Shown one piece after another: positions 63,482 through 64,000 of a stretch of 64,000 nucleotides of DNA. The notes beneath the pieces are model-generated. The model saw only the letters and a list, made by a program, of their open reading frames with translations, did not search any database and was not told the DNA's origin. The position numbers and the translations under genes were made by a program. The stretch covers positions 1 through 64,000 of the forward strand of contig JAKVOG010000007.1 in assembly GCA_022482925.1 (NCBI GenBank). Direction: 5' to 3'. This DNA comes from Selenomonas sp. (lineage in GTDB: Bacteria; Bacillota; Negativicutes; Selenomonadales; Selenomonadaceae). Positions within the stretch are counted from its first letter, which is position 1; each line of letters opens with the position of its first letter.

Positions 63482-64000
63482 TTATTTCGTTTCCAGTCTT
63501 TTTCGTTTCTCCCCCATGTCGATAATGTTGCTGACGTCGTCTTCGAGCCAGCTGCTGACGGCGGTTTTCTGCTGTTCATCGATGTGGGTGTAGATGTCCA
63601 TGGTGATCTGGATGGTCGAGTGGCCGAGCTGTTCCTGAATGTCCTTGAAGTCGAATTTATGGGATGCTTTCATGCGGCTGGCCATGTCGTGGCGCAGCAT
63701 GTGGAAGGTGGTCTTGATGCCGAGTTTCCGGCGGATCTTGCAATACTGGGAGGAGAATACGCTGGGGTTGATGTACCGGCCGTTCTTGAAGGTGAAGACG
63801 AGGTCCGGATGCTGCCAGTCTTCGGCGCGCAGCCGCATGGCGGACTGGCGGGCTTTGTAGGCGGCCAGTTCTTTGCAGAGGGCTGGCGGGATGAAGATCT
63901 GCCGTTTGCTGGTGGCGGTCTTCGGCTCGGAGAGGAAGATGGGTTTTTCTGCCATGTCCGGCTCGCGTTTGCCGTTGGTCAGGGAGTACCGGACGCGGAG
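63482..64000 (-). CDS. Tyrosine-type integrase/recombinase, C-terminal part
   Basis: The reading frame is open to the window edge, so the N-terminus is missing; the visible 172 residues are the catalytic domain. It shows the beta-hairpin Lys (SEPKTATSKRQIFIP), the His-x-x-Arg box TTFHMLRHDMASRM, the second His in IQEQLGHSTIQI and the nucleophile Tyr in TMDIYTHIDEQQK. The Arg I motif lies upstream of the window. It is a phage/ICE-type site-specific recombinase. No tRNA or att repeat is visible in the window. Codon use is GC-rich, unlike the downstream AT-rich fragment. Confidence 0.9.
   Translation of the reverse strand, partial: LRVRYSLTNGKREPDMAEKPIFLSEPKTATSKRQIFIPPALCKELAAYKARQSAMRLRAEDWQHPDLVFTFKNGRYINPSVFSSQYCKIRRKLGIKTTFHMLRHDMASRMKASHKFDFKDIQEQLGHSTIQITMDIYTHIDEQQKTAVSSWLEDDVSNIIDMGEKRKRLETK

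Noticed and set aside
1-64000. CRISPR array, tRNA or rRNA genes
   Set aside because: No regularly spaced direct repeats beyond the three-unit array at 53058, and no cloverleaf or rRNA segment was recognised.

Overview
The window looks like chromosome of a diderm Firmicute of the class Negativicutes (Selenomonas/Veillonella/Megasphaera-like; genus not resolvable by eye). The evidence is the combination of a complete lipid A-Kdo pathway, Lpt export genes, BamA, TamB, TolC, Skp-like chaperones and an MlaD with a C-terminal beta-rich domain, together with Firmicute-type genes (DUF896, a FakA-like DAK2 protein, FlxA-like protein, F1Fo operon). Base composition is roughly balanced, except for an AT-rich accessory patch at the right end. 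Almost all of the first 48 kb is transcribed right to left (minus strand).

In transcription order on the minus strand: serS, ubiX, a Ser-rich FlxA-like protein and rnhA (about 44-47.5 kb). The outer-membrane building block follows (44 to 27 kb): mlaE-mlaF-mlaD, tolC, tamB, an alternative sigma factor with a single-pass membrane protein, bamA, an unrecognised secreted beta-rich protein and three Skp/OmpH-like periplasmic proteins. Then comes the LPS block (28 to 9.8 kb): lpxD, lpxL, lpxC, fabZ, lpxA, lpxI, lpxB, msbA, a waaA-lpxK fusion, kdsB, kdsA, kdsD, kdsC, a second lpxL-like acyltransferase, lptC, lptA, lptB and one lptF/G. After that are DUF3084, a RuvX-like nuclease, dCMP deaminase, a WecA/TagO-like transferase, wecB and atpZ. 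A marR-MFS cassette sits between atpZ and the atpI-B-E-F-H genes, which run off the left edge.

The genes act as one envelope programme. Lipid A and Kdo are made and joined on the inner membrane, flipped by MsbA, and carried out by LptBFG-C-A. LptD is not in the window. OMPs are chaperoned by Skp-like proteins and folded by BamA. Phospholipid traffic is handled by the Mla and TamB systems, and efflux by TolC.

From 48.6 to 62.7 kb the orientation is mixed: DUF896, a structured RNA candidate, an unknown 104-aa protein, a SWIM/SNF2 helicase, a GT9 glycosyltransferase, a divergent DAK2 protein, a long FtsA-like protein, rpmF, a hybrid histidine kinase and an iron alcohol dehydrogenase. The right edge (62.7-64 kb) holds an AT-rich patch with an apparent N-terminal fragment of a defence-type reverse transcriptase, next to the C-terminal half of a tyrosine integrase.

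About sixteen genes, including essential ones (atpH, atpB, lpxB, msbA, kdsD), are broken by single-base frame changes, many clustered in short stretches. This points to sequencing or assembly errors rather than real gene loss, and spans below are given for the intact reading across those breaks.
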